The notes beneath the pieces were generated by a model. The model made no database searches. It was not told the origin of the DNA and saw nothing but the letters and a program-made list of their open reading frames with translations. A program made the position numbers and the translations under genes. Shown one piece after another: positions 1 through 6,432 of a stretch of DNA of 6,432 nucleotides. This DNA comes from an uncultured Porphyromonadaceae bacterium (GTDB lineage: Bacteria; Bacteroidota; Bacteroidia; Bacteroidales; Muribaculaceae): assembly GCA_947176285.1 (NCBI GenBank), contig CAMWQF010000168.1, positions 1-6,432 of the forward strand. The letters are read 5' to 3'. Each line of letters opens with the position of its first letter. The first letter of the stretch is position 1.

Positions 1-18
1 TATTTTTCAGTCGCCTCG

Positions 19-49
19 TTTGAAATTCATTAAAAATTTTGTAATTTTG
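19..49 (+). promoter_or_regulatory. Bacteroidota-type promoter (TTTG - 19 nt - TAnnTTTG)
   Basis: TTTG at 19-22 is followed after exactly 19 bases by TAATTTTG at 42-49. This matches the -33/-7 consensus (TTTG and TAnnTTTG) used by the primary sigma factor of Bacteroidota. Transcription would start near 54-58, giving a leader of about 80 bases before the transporter start codon at 137. It is the only promoter-like element I see ahead of the operon; the 23-base gap between the transporter and the DUF5107 gene has no room for another. Spacing and both boxes fit, but AT-rich DNA can give such matches by chance and no start site has been mapped. Confidence 0.6.
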
Positions 50-51
50 CG

Positions 52-88
52 ATACTATAAAAAATAGGGAAATGGCTCTTCATAGTAT
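52..88 (+). repeat. Short inverted repeat in the operon leader (weak)
   Basis: ATACTAT at 52-58 is repeated inverted as ATAGTAT at 82-88, with 23 bases between. It overlaps the predicted transcription start and the first part of the leader. It could be a weak operator-like or RNA-hairpin element. Seven AT-rich base pairs with a long loop are also quite likely by chance, so this is recorded only because it sits at the predicted start of the transcript. Confidence 0.2.
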
Positions 89-136
89 ATGATAATAATG
101 CTCTATAATTTGCAATATATTGAAATCTAATACATA

Positions 137-1522
137 ATGGAAAAATTCAACAAGTCTTTCATCTACTTCATATGCATAGTCTCTGCTATGGGTGGTCTGC
201 TCTTTGGTTACGACTGGGTTGTAATCGGTGGTGCAAAACCATTTTATGAAGTCTTTTTCGGTATTACCGATTCCCCTGAACAGCAAGGTCTCGCTATGAG
301 TATAGCACTTCTCGGATGTCTTGTCGGAGCAATGGTCTGTGGCTCTTTGGCAGATCGTCTTGGTCGCAAGCCTCTTCTCATTTGCTCTGCATTCATATTC
401 TTCATATCAGCTTATGCTACAGGAGCCTTCAACATTTATGGCGGTTTCCTTTGCGCCCGCTTCGTGGGTGGAATTGCCATTGGAATTGCCTCAGGTCTTT
501 CCCCCATGTATATTGCCGAGGTTTCCCCTGGTCATGTGCGTGGCAAATTGGTTTCGATCAATCAGCTTACAATAGTCCTTGGTATTCTTGCTGCCCAGAT
601 AGTAAACTGGCTTATTGCTGAACCGATGCCCGCAGGAACCACAATCCCAGATCCGGCATCATGGAATGTGCAGAGTGGATGGCGCTGGATGTTCTGGAGC
701 GCTGCTTTCCCTGCAGCCGCTTTCCTTGTCCTTGCTTGTTTCATACCGGAAAGTCCACGTTGGATGGCAATGAAAGGCGTTCGGGAGAAAGCCGAAAAGG
801 TTCTTGCAAATATTGGAGGGGCTCAATACGCACGGCAAGAATTGGAAGCTATACGTGCAGCCGAATCCGGACAAACTGCGCAAGGTGGTCTTAAAGTCCT
901 CTTCAGCCGTCCGTTTATTCCGGTTTTAGTCTTGGGTATAGTAATTGCTGTGTTCCAGCAATGGTGTGGCACCAACGTAATTTTCAATTATGCACAAGAG
1001 ATCTTCTCTGATGCCGGATATGATCTCGGAGAGATGCTCTTCAATATCGTGCTCACCGGCATCACTAATGTAATCTTCACTTTTGTAGCGATTTATACTG
1101 TCGACCGGCTTGGCCGTCGCATGCTTATGCTTATTGGAGCATGCGGGTTGGCAATAATATATGGAATATTAGGCACTTGCTATTGGCTTCATATCACCGG
1201 TTTCTTCATGATAATTCTTGTTGTGGCAGCCATTGCATGCTATGCAATGACGCTCGGACCAATTACTTGGGTGCTTCTTTCGGAAATATTCCCCAATAAG
1301 GTGCGTGCGATCGCAGTGGCTACATGCACATTTGCACTTTGGGTTGGATCTTTTACTCTTACATATTCTTTCCCTCTTCTCAATGCAAGTCTTGGCAGCT
1401 ACGGCACTTTCTGGATCTATTCGGCAATATGTGCAGCCGGATTTATATTCTTCCTTTTCCGTTGCCCGGAGACAAAAGGCAAGACACTTGAGCAACTTGA
1501 AAACGAACTCGTAAAAAAATAA
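137..1522 (+). CDS. MFS sugar porter, XylE-like proton:sugar symporter
   Basis: Inner-membrane sugar transporter of the major facilitator superfamily, 461 residues, a normal full length. About twelve hydrophobic helices are visible, with a cytoplasmic loop (about 210-258) between the two halves. Family motifs: GYD at 24-26 (D26 matches the proton-coupling Asp27 of XylE), DRLGRK at 73-78, SPMYIAEVSPGHVRGK at 122-137, PESPRW at 204-209, QQWCGTN at 274-280, DRLGRR at 323-328, GPITWVLLSEIFP at 374-386 and PETKGKT at 444-450. By eye against remembered XylE, the sugar-site residues Q168, Q288, Q289, N294, N325 and W392 are kept (Q143, Q274, Q275, N280, N311, W378). Q175, Y297 and Q415 are replaced by I150, N284 and L401, so the substrate need not be xylose. 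The start is supported by an in-frame stop at 128-130 just upstream. It is first in an operon with the DUF5107-TPR gene. Symport is inferred from the conserved Asp; the sugar is unknown. Confidence 0.93.
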   Translation: MEKFNKSFIYFICIVSAMGGLLFGYDWVVIGGAKPFYEVFFGITDSPEQQGLAMSIALLGCLVGAMVCGSLADRLGRKPLLICSAFIFFISAYATGAFNIYGGFLCARFVGGIAIGIASGLSPMYIAEVSPGHVRGKLVSINQLTIVLGILAAQIVNWLIAEPMPAGTTIPDPASWNVQSGWRWMFWSAAFPAAAFLVLACFIPESPRWMAMKGVREKAEKVLANIGGAQYARQELEAIRAAESGQTAQGGLKVLFSRPFIPVLVLGIVIAVFQQWCGTNVIFNYAQEIFSDAGYDLGEMLFNIVLTGITNVIFTFVAIYTVDRLGRRMLMLIGACGLAIIYGILGTCYWLHITGFFMIILVVAAIACYAMTLGPITWVLLSEIFPNKVRAIAVATCTFALWVGSFTLTYSFPLLNASLGSYGTFWIYSAICAAGFIFFLFRCPETKGKTLEQLENELVKK

Positions 1523-1545
1523 GTCTAAAAAACTTCAATAATAAA

Positions 1546-4500
1546 ATGGTAAAAGCTTGGAAAGAAACGGTTGTAATCCCTACTTATGAGGTGGGAGCAC
1601 CCGAGAAAAACCCCATATTTCTCGAAAAACGTGTCTATCAAGGATCCAGCGGCGTAGTTTATCCATATCCTGTGATAGAGTCAATAGCCAACGAAAAGAC
1701 CGACCACGAATGGAATGCCGTTTTCATCGAAAACGAATATATAAAAGTGATGGTGCTTCCCGAACTCGGAGGCCGTATACAGATGGCATACGACAAAATA
1801 CGCCAACGCCATTTTGTCTACTACAACCATGTGATTAAGCCGGCTCTTGTTGGACTGGCTGGTCCTTGGATATCCGGAGGAATTGAGTTCAACTGGCCTC
1901 AACATCACCGACCCTCTACATATATGCCGGTTGATTGCACAATTGAAGAGTATGAAGATGGATCTGTCACTGTTTGGGTCAACGAAATGGAGCGTATGTT
2001 TCATCAGCGTGGGCAAGCCGGGTTTACATTGCGTCCGGGATGTGCTTATCTTGAAATAAAAGGAAGACTTTACAACGGAACTAATCTCCCTCAGACTTTT
2101 CTATGGTGGGCAAATCCTGCAGTCTCTGTCAACGACTATTACCGTTCTGTGTTCCCATCAGATATTAATGCAGTATTCGACCATGGCAAACGAGCGGTGT
2201 CTTCTTTCCCTATTGCTACAGGCACCTACTACAAGATGGACTACTCAGCCGGAGTAGACATAGCCAACTACAAAAACATATTTGTCCCGACAAGTTATAT
2301 GGCGGTGAATTCCAAATATAACTTTGAAGGAGGCTATGAGTTTGATACGGATGCAGGCATGCTCCATGTGGCAAGTCATCATTTTTCACCAGGGAAAAAG
2401 CAATGGACCTGGGGTAATGGTGATTTCGGACGTGCATGGGACCGTAATCTTACAGATGAAGATGGACCATATATCGAATTGATGGCTGGCGTATATACTG
2501 AGAACCAACCTGATTTTTCATGGCTTATGCCTTATGAAGAGAAAGAATTCACACAGTATTTTCTCCCTTATCGAGAACTTGGCGTGGTAAAGAATGCCTC
2601 GAAAGACCTCTTGATGAATATAGAACCTTCTGAAAATGGCAAGGCTATATTGAAAATCTTTGCAACATCTGCTCAACATATAGAAGCCATAATTAAGGAT
2701 GTTGACAATCATGTGCTTTTCAGTGAGAAAGCATTGGTCACTCCGGAGGCTGTTTTCGTCAAGGAGATAGATTTGAAAGGAATTGAAATTGAAAATCTCA
2801 AACTCTCAGTCATTAAGAATGGGAAGGTCGTATTGGAATGGGAGGCTGAACCTGACGAGATCCGCCCTATTCCGGATGCTGCCGAGGCTGCTCTTCGTCC
2901 TGAAGAAATTAAGACTGTTGAGCAATTGTATCTCACCGGACTTCACCTTGAGCAGTATCGCCATGCCACCTTCAATCCGGTAGACTATTATGAAGAAGGA
3001 CTTCGCCGCGATCCCGATGACGTGAGATGCAATAATGCCTTAGGTCTTTGGTATATACGTAAAGGACGTTTCGACCTTGCCGAAAAATATCTTGCAAGGT
3101 CTGTAAAAATTCTCAAAAAGCGTAATCCGAATCCTTATGACGGAGAACCAATCTATAATCTCGGACTTGCTTTGAAATATCAAGGTCGGTATGACGAGGC
3201 TTACGATAATTTCTACAAATCTACATGGAATGGGGCTTGGCAAGATGCTGGATATTTCGCAGCCGCTCAGATCTCTTCCATGCAGCGACGTGAGGAAGAC
3301 GCCATTCATGAGGTTTCTCGTTCATTGCTTCGCAATTGGGTCAATCCTAAAGCCAGGACTCTCAAGGCATTTCTTCTTGCTAAGTTGGGCAAGAAGGAAG
3401 AAGCAATCGAATTCTGCGATGATTCCTTGAAACTTGACCTTTTCAACTATGGATGTATGTGGGCAAAATATCTCCTGACGGATGAAAAGTCCCTTCTTGA
3501 CCATATGATGCTTCTTATGCATGGTAATCCCCATAATTATGATGAAGTGGCTCTTGATTTAGTAGATTCAGGTCTTTGGGAAGAAGCGGAAAAACTTTGG
3601 AGAGTTGCTATCGAAATAAATGCTACAACTCCAATGTCCTACTACTATTTAGGTTGGTGTCAGCTGCAGGCGGGTAATATTGAAGATGCAAAAAAATCGT
3701 TCAAAGAGGGATCTGAATCTTGTCGAGATTTCGTTTTCCCAAATCGTCTTGAAGCGATATTGGCTCTTAACGCTGCCATTCAATTGAACCCCAATGATGC
3801 TTCTGCTCATCATTATCTTGGAAATTTATATTACGACAAACGACAGTATAGCCTTGCTATAAGAAGTTGGGAAAAAGCGGCGGAGATCACTCCCCGGTAT
3901 CCCGGTACATGGCGCAATCTTGCACTTGGGTATTTCAACAAACTTAATGATCCAGAAAAGGCAGTGGAAGTGATGGAGAAGGCCTTTGCTCTCGATGAAA
4001 CAGACTCACGCATTAGCATGGAACTCGACCAACTCTATAAGCGTCTTGGCCGCGACCATTCTGAAAGACTTGCTTTCCTTCAGAAATATCCCAATCTTAT
4101 CGCAATGCGTGATGACCTTGTGCTTGAAGAAATCACACTGCTGAATCAGACCGGCAATTTTAAAGCAGCCAAAGAGAAACTTGACCGCCATATATTCCAT
4201 CCCTGGGAGGGTGGTGAAGGTAAAGTGCCGATGCAATATCAGACTGCACGTGTGGAACTCGCTAAATTGGCTATCTCAGAAGGCAAATATTCAGAAGCAA
4301 TTGGTCTTCTTAAAGAATGTCTCGAATATCCTCATCATCTTGGAGAAGGAAAACTTTATGGAGCACAGGAAAATGATTTCTACTATTTACTCGGGTTGTG
4401 CTATCGTGCCTTAGGTGAAGAAGATGAAGCCCGAAAATGCTTCCTGCAGGCAACTGTTGGTCCGACCGAACCGGCGGCAGCAATGTACTATAACGATGCG

Positions 4501-4839
4501 AAACCCGACAAGATTTTCTATGCCGGTCTTGCATTCCGGGCATTGGGCAATGAAAATAAGGCGCGTTCTTATTTCAACCGCCTTGTCGATTATGGCAAGC
4601 AACACCTACATGACAATGTACAGATGGACTATTTCGCTGTCTCTCTTCCCGATCTTCAGGTTTGGGACGGAAGTCTCGATGAAATGAACCGCATCCACTG
4701 CCTATATATGCTCGCACTCGGCTACAAAGGCTTGGGGGAGGATGCCAAATCAGCCCGCTATCTTGCAGAAGCCCAAAAACTCAACATCAATCATCAAGGC
4801 ATAACCTCCTTCAAATCCTTGACCACCCTTCTGAACTGA
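1546..4839 (+). CDS. DUF5107 domain protein with C-terminal TPR repeats, putative cytoplasmic carbohydrate-active protein
   Basis: Large 1097-residue protein with no signal peptide or membrane segment, so probably cytoplasmic. Residues about 1-345 form a DUF5107 domain. The segment with LPELGGRI near residue 70 is the usual start of a galactose-mutarotase-like beta-sandwich. It is followed by GGIEFNWPQHHRP at 111-123, WANPAVSVNDYYRSVFPSD at 188-206 and DGPYIELMAGVYTENQPDFS at 306-325. A second beta-rich segment (about 345-445) leads to a conserved junction, LHLEQYRHAT (466-475), and then to TPR-type helical pairs at about 484-525, 533-567, 668-715, 747-834, 898-930, 943-972, 988-1020 and 1049-1080. 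Near the end, DYFAVSLPD (1028-1036) is not a plain TPR pattern and looks conserved in DUF5107-TPR proteins. The fold and the neighbouring sugar porter suggest binding, hydrolysis or isomerisation of an imported sugar, but I know of no settled reaction. It starts 23 bases after the transporter stop and is probably cotranscribed. The ATG at 1546 fits the family N-terminus; there is no Shine-Dalgarno sequence. Confidence 0.9.
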   Translation: MVKAWKETVVIPTYEVGAPEKNPIFLEKRVYQGSSGVVYPYPVIESIANEKTDHEWNAVFIENEYIKVMVLPELGGRIQMAYDKIRQRHFVYYNHVIKPALVGLAGPWISGGIEFNWPQHHRPSTYMPVDCTIEEYEDGSVTVWVNEMERMFHQRGQAGFTLRPGCAYLEIKGRLYNGTNLPQTFLWWANPAVSVNDYYRSVFPSDINAVFDHGKRAVSSFPIATGTYYKMDYSAGVDIANYKNIFVPTSYMAVNSKYNFEGGYEFDTDAGMLHVASHHFSPGKKQWTWGNGDFGRAWDRNLTDEDGPYIELMAGVYTENQPDFSWLMPYEEKEFTQYFLPYRELGVVKNASKDLLMNIEPSENGKAILKIFATSAQHIEAIIKDVDNHVLFSEKALVTPEAVFVKEIDLKGIEIENLKLSVIKNGKVVLEWEAEPDEIRPIPDAAEAALRPEEIKTVEQLYLTGLHLEQYRHATFNPVDYYEEGLRRDPDDVRCNNALGLWYIRKGRFDLAEKYLARSVKILKKRNPNPYDGEPIYNLGLALKYQGRYDEAYDNFYKSTWNGAWQDAGYFAAAQISSMQRREEDAIHEVSRSLLRNWVNPKARTLKAFLLAKLGKKEEAIEFCDDSLKLDLFNYGCMWAKYLLTDEKSLLDHMMLLMHGNPHNYDEVALDLVDSGLWEEAEKLWRVAIEINATTPMSYYYLGWCQLQAGNIEDAKKSFKEGSESCRDFVFPNRLEAILALNAAIQLNPNDASAHHYLGNLYYDKRQYSLAIRSWEKAAEITPRYPGTWRNLALGYFNKLNDPEKAVEVMEKAFALDETDSRISMELDQLYKRLGRDHSERLAFLQKYPNLIAMRDDLVLEEITLLNQTGNFKAAKEKLDRHIFHPWEGGEGKVPMQYQTARVELAKLAISEGKYSEAIGLLKECLEYPHHLGEGKLYGAQENDFYYLLGLCYRALGEEDEARKCFLQATVGPTEPAAAMYYNDAKPDKIFYAGLAFRALGNENKARSYFNRLVDYGKQHLHDNVQMDYFAVSLPDLQVWDGSLDEMNRIHCLYMLALGYKGLGEDAKSARYLAEAQKLNINHQGITSFKSLTTLLN

Positions 4840-4848
4840 ATAATAAAT

Positions 4849-4891
4849 AAACATAGAGTGGCGCGTATCTAACACGTGCCACTCTATGTTT
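4849..4891. terminator. Hairpin terminator between convergent genes, probably bidirectional
   Basis: AAACATAGAGTGGC (4849-4862) pairs perfectly with GCCACTCTATGTTT (4878-4891). The stem continues inward through one G-U pair to 4866/4874, giving an 18-bp stem and a 7-base loop (4867-4873). It lies 9 bases after the plus-strand DUF5107 stop (4837-4839) and 57 bases beyond the minus-strand stop (4949-4951), so it can serve both transcripts. The stretch after the stem is more T-rich when read on the minus strand (TTTATTTATTATT) than on the plus strand (TTTGAATATC). Intrinsic termination may therefore be stronger for the minus-strand gene. Confidence 0.8.
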
Positions 4892-4948
4892 GAATATCAA
4901 TAACTAATCTAAATTATCCTGTCCTGACTACAATTATTTTGATTAGTA

Positions 4949-6432
4949 TTATCTTAATATGATTTTTTCAGTCTTGGCGCCGACGCGAATCACGTATATC
5001 CCTTCAGGTATATTCTCATCGTAAATGTTGTTCCTGTCTGCAAATTCTCCGATAAAAGTCCCATCAATGCGATAGACTTCTATAGGGGAGTCAGCACAGG
5101 GCTTATCTCTGTTGATCATATCAATGCCATTGCCTGTCACGAAATCCTTAAGATCGTATTCTCGGGCATTCAAAATCTCACGTGTCCTATTGTTAATCAT
5201 AAGTATCACTAGTGAAGCCTCCTCCAGATTCGTCAGATTTTCCGGAAAATCCATTGTATAAGCATGATAATAAGGAATAGCGGCTTCCAACACATGCGGG
5301 ACACTTCCGGGTATACCCATTGGGGATTCGCTGACACCAATCACGACATCCTGATACCACATCTGGTCGGGTAATATAAGGGAGGGCATGTCTTCAAAAC
5401 CACCCATAGGTCCACGTCCTCCTCCCGAATATGCATTTTTCTGGGCATAGTCGAAATCCTTAGGATGATGAACATTATTTTCTTTTAGTATATATGTCAA
5501 AGAATAGTCAGCATCAGGAATGCGGGAAGGGAACGCAGAAACAGTATTGACTTTAATCTTTTCATTGTCTAAGTCGGCAACAATTTCAGCAGATAGTGCG
5601 CAACCTACATCACCATCAGATGCCCGCTGCATAAGTGATTCCCAATCGCTCGGATCTCCCTCAAATTTCCTGTTGATAATGCAATTAGGAAGAGCATTCG
5701 AAGATAAGTATTCCATCACGTGAGACTGATATGTAGGAATAGCCATGACATCATCAATATGCACAGCAAGTGCAATGGCATTCTTGCCAAATTTACGTTT
5801 CAATTCTTCCAAAGCCACAATTCCCCGCACACAAAAACTACACCACGTGCCGGTGAATTCTTCTATTACATTAGGACGAAATGAAGAGAATAACCTGAAA
5901 TCACGATCTACTATAATGTCATTGGCTGAAGCTGTCACTTTAAATTCCCTGTTCTCATCAATTTGAATGAAGTGAGAATCGGTAAATTCAAAAGCCAAGG
6001 GAGAATCCTTCGATAAAGATCCTTCAATTTGAATTGTCTGAGACGATCCGTCATCCCATTCACATGTCAGATTAATTCCTTCTAAGGGAGTATCCAATTC
6101 ACGTATTAACCGACCCTTTACTTTCACAGGATCTTCAGGCCCTACCATAACGGGCATGTCGAATTGAATATCCAATTGAAGAGGAGTGCCTGCATAGATG
6201 TCGTCGATAAAGAGTCTTGATTTGTTGTCGCTATTGTTGACGAACGCTATGCTGATTTCCTTCCCGACGAACGCTGAAAGATCAATATTATGGGTAGTCC
6301 ATTCCGTTTCTTCTTCGTCAACTGCGAAAAGTGGATTCTCGATATCGAACTTTTGAATTTCACTTCCATCAGAAGAAACATATACTGCGTATCCATCGCG
6401 ATTTTTAGAGTCGGATGCCATGGCTCTCCATT
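4949..6432 (-). CDS. Omp28/thioredoxin-like exported protein with T9SS C-terminal sorting domain (N-terminus beyond window)
   Basis: C-terminal 494 codons of a larger secreted protein; the frame stays open to the right edge. Residues are numbered from the internal ATG at 6419-6421. Residues 1-77 (NRDGYAVYVS at 7-16, LFIDDIYAG at 70-78) look like the later part of a cleaved-adhesin/choice-of-anchor-J beta-sandwich. Residues 81-176 resemble an Ig-like domain. A thioredoxin-like fold of the Omp28-related type starts near 181, with TWCSFC at 192-197 (cysteines C194 and C197) and a likely cis-proline, P245. Residues 270-425 form a beta-rich Omp28-like region containing a Gly-rich turn (333-341). 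Residues 445-490 (PEGIYVIRV and a basic end, KIILR) are a T9SS type A sorting domain, implying export across the outer membrane and surface anchoring. GGAGAG-like bases precede the internal ATG, but it lies inside a domain and has no signal peptide, so it is not taken as the start. Redox or adhesin roles are inferred. The gene is convergent with the operon and probably independent of it. Confidence 0.85.
   Translation of the reverse strand, partial: WRAMASDSKNRDGYAVYVSSDGSEIQKFDIENPLFAVDEEETEWTTHNIDLSAFVGKEISIAFVNNSDNKSRLFIDDIYAGTPLQLDIQFDMPVMVGPEDPVKVKGRLIRELDTPLEGINLTCEWDDGSSQTIQIEGSLSKDSPLAFEFTDSHFIQIDENREFKVTASANDIIVDRDFRLFSSFRPNVIEEFTGTWCSFCVRGIVALEELKRKFGKNAIALAVHIDDVMAIPTYQSHVMEYLSSNALPNCIINRKFEGDPSDWESLMQRASDGDVGCALSAEIVADLDNEKIKVNTVSAFPSRIPDADYSLTYILKENNVHHPKDFDYAQKNAYSGGGRGPMGGFEDMPSLILPDQMWYQDVVIGVSESPMGIPGSVPHVLEAAIPYYHAYTMDFPENLTNLEEASLVILMINNRTREILNAREYDLKDFVTGNGIDMINRDKPCADSPIEVYRIDGTFIGEFADRNNIYDENIPEGIYVIRVGAKTEKIILR

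Noticed and set aside
89..130. A 13-codon ORF (ATG at 89, stop TAA at 128-130) in the leader, in frame with and ending 6 bases before the transporter start.
   Set aside because: Its composition is that of AT-rich leader, with no regulatory codon run and no ribosome binding site. A chance ORF is the simpler reading, though it does show the transporter cannot start further upstream in this frame.
1169..1495. Minus-strand 108-codon ORF opposite the 3' part of the transporter gene.
   Set aside because: It lies wholly antisense to a clear MFS gene, has a Cys/Lys/Arg-rich composition and no recognisable domain. It is a shadow frame.
1681..2016. Minus-strand 111-codon ORF opposite the DUF5107 domain.
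   Set aside because: It is antisense to the strongly family-like DUF5107 coding region and has no domain or start signal.
3001..4800. The TPR-coding stretch as a DNA-level tandem repeat.
   Set aside because: The repeats are visible only as degenerate helix patterns in the protein. No near-identical nucleotide repeat units are seen.
4903..4947. ACTAATC (4903-4909) and GATTAGT (4941-4947), an inverted repeat beside the minus-strand stop codon.
   Set aside because: Seven AT-rich pairs with a 31-base loop and imperfect extension are too weak to call a second terminator next to the strong hairpin at 4849-4891.
6419..6432. The ATG at 6419-6421 with GGAGAG just upstream as the true start of the minus-strand gene.
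   Set aside because: The frame is open upstream (Trp-Arg-Ala precede the Met), the resulting N-terminus begins inside a beta-sandwich domain, and it lacks the signal peptide needed for a T9SS client.

Overview
The window looks like chromosomal DNA of a member of the Bacteroidota, most likely order Bacteroidales. Four things point there. The only clear promoter matches the Bacteroidota sigma factor consensus (TTTG, 19 bases, TAnnTTTG). The two plus-strand genes lack a Shine-Dalgarno sequence and have A-rich upstream regions. The minus-strand gene encodes an Omp28/thioredoxin-like exported protein with a C-terminal type IX secretion (T9SS) sorting domain. The DUF5107-TPR family is also common in this phylum. 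A T9SS-type tail fits families such as Muribaculaceae, Prevotellaceae or Porphyromonadaceae better than Bacteroides itself, but the sequence alone does not settle the genus.

Layout: positions 1-136 hold a promoter and a leader of about 80 bases. A two-gene plus-strand operon follows. The first gene (137-1522) is a complete sugar-porter-family MFS transporter resembling E. coli XylE. After a 23-base gap comes a complete 1097-residue cytoplasmic protein (1546-4839), with an N-terminal DUF5107 beta-sandwich that looks galactose-mutarotase-like and a long C-terminal TPR superhelix. Convergent to this operon lies a minus-strand gene (4949 to the right edge) that runs off the window and so lacks its N-terminus. 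It encodes a secreted, probably surface-anchored protein with a cleaved-adhesin/choice-of-anchor-J-type domain, an Ig-like domain, a thioredoxin fold with a CSFC motif, and a T9SS sorting tail. An 18-bp-stem hairpin at 4849-4891 separates the convergent genes and probably terminates transcription from both sides.

How the genes may work together: the transporter would bring a sugar or small glycoside across the inner membrane by proton symport. The DUF5107-TPR protein, which has no signal peptide, would act on it in the cytoplasm. This link is inferred from operon structure and fold-type motifs; I do not know of a firmly established activity for DUF5107. The minus-strand gene seems unrelated in function. 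No RNA gene, mobile element, CRISPR array or long repeat was found, and no gene-free stretch exceeds 140 bases.
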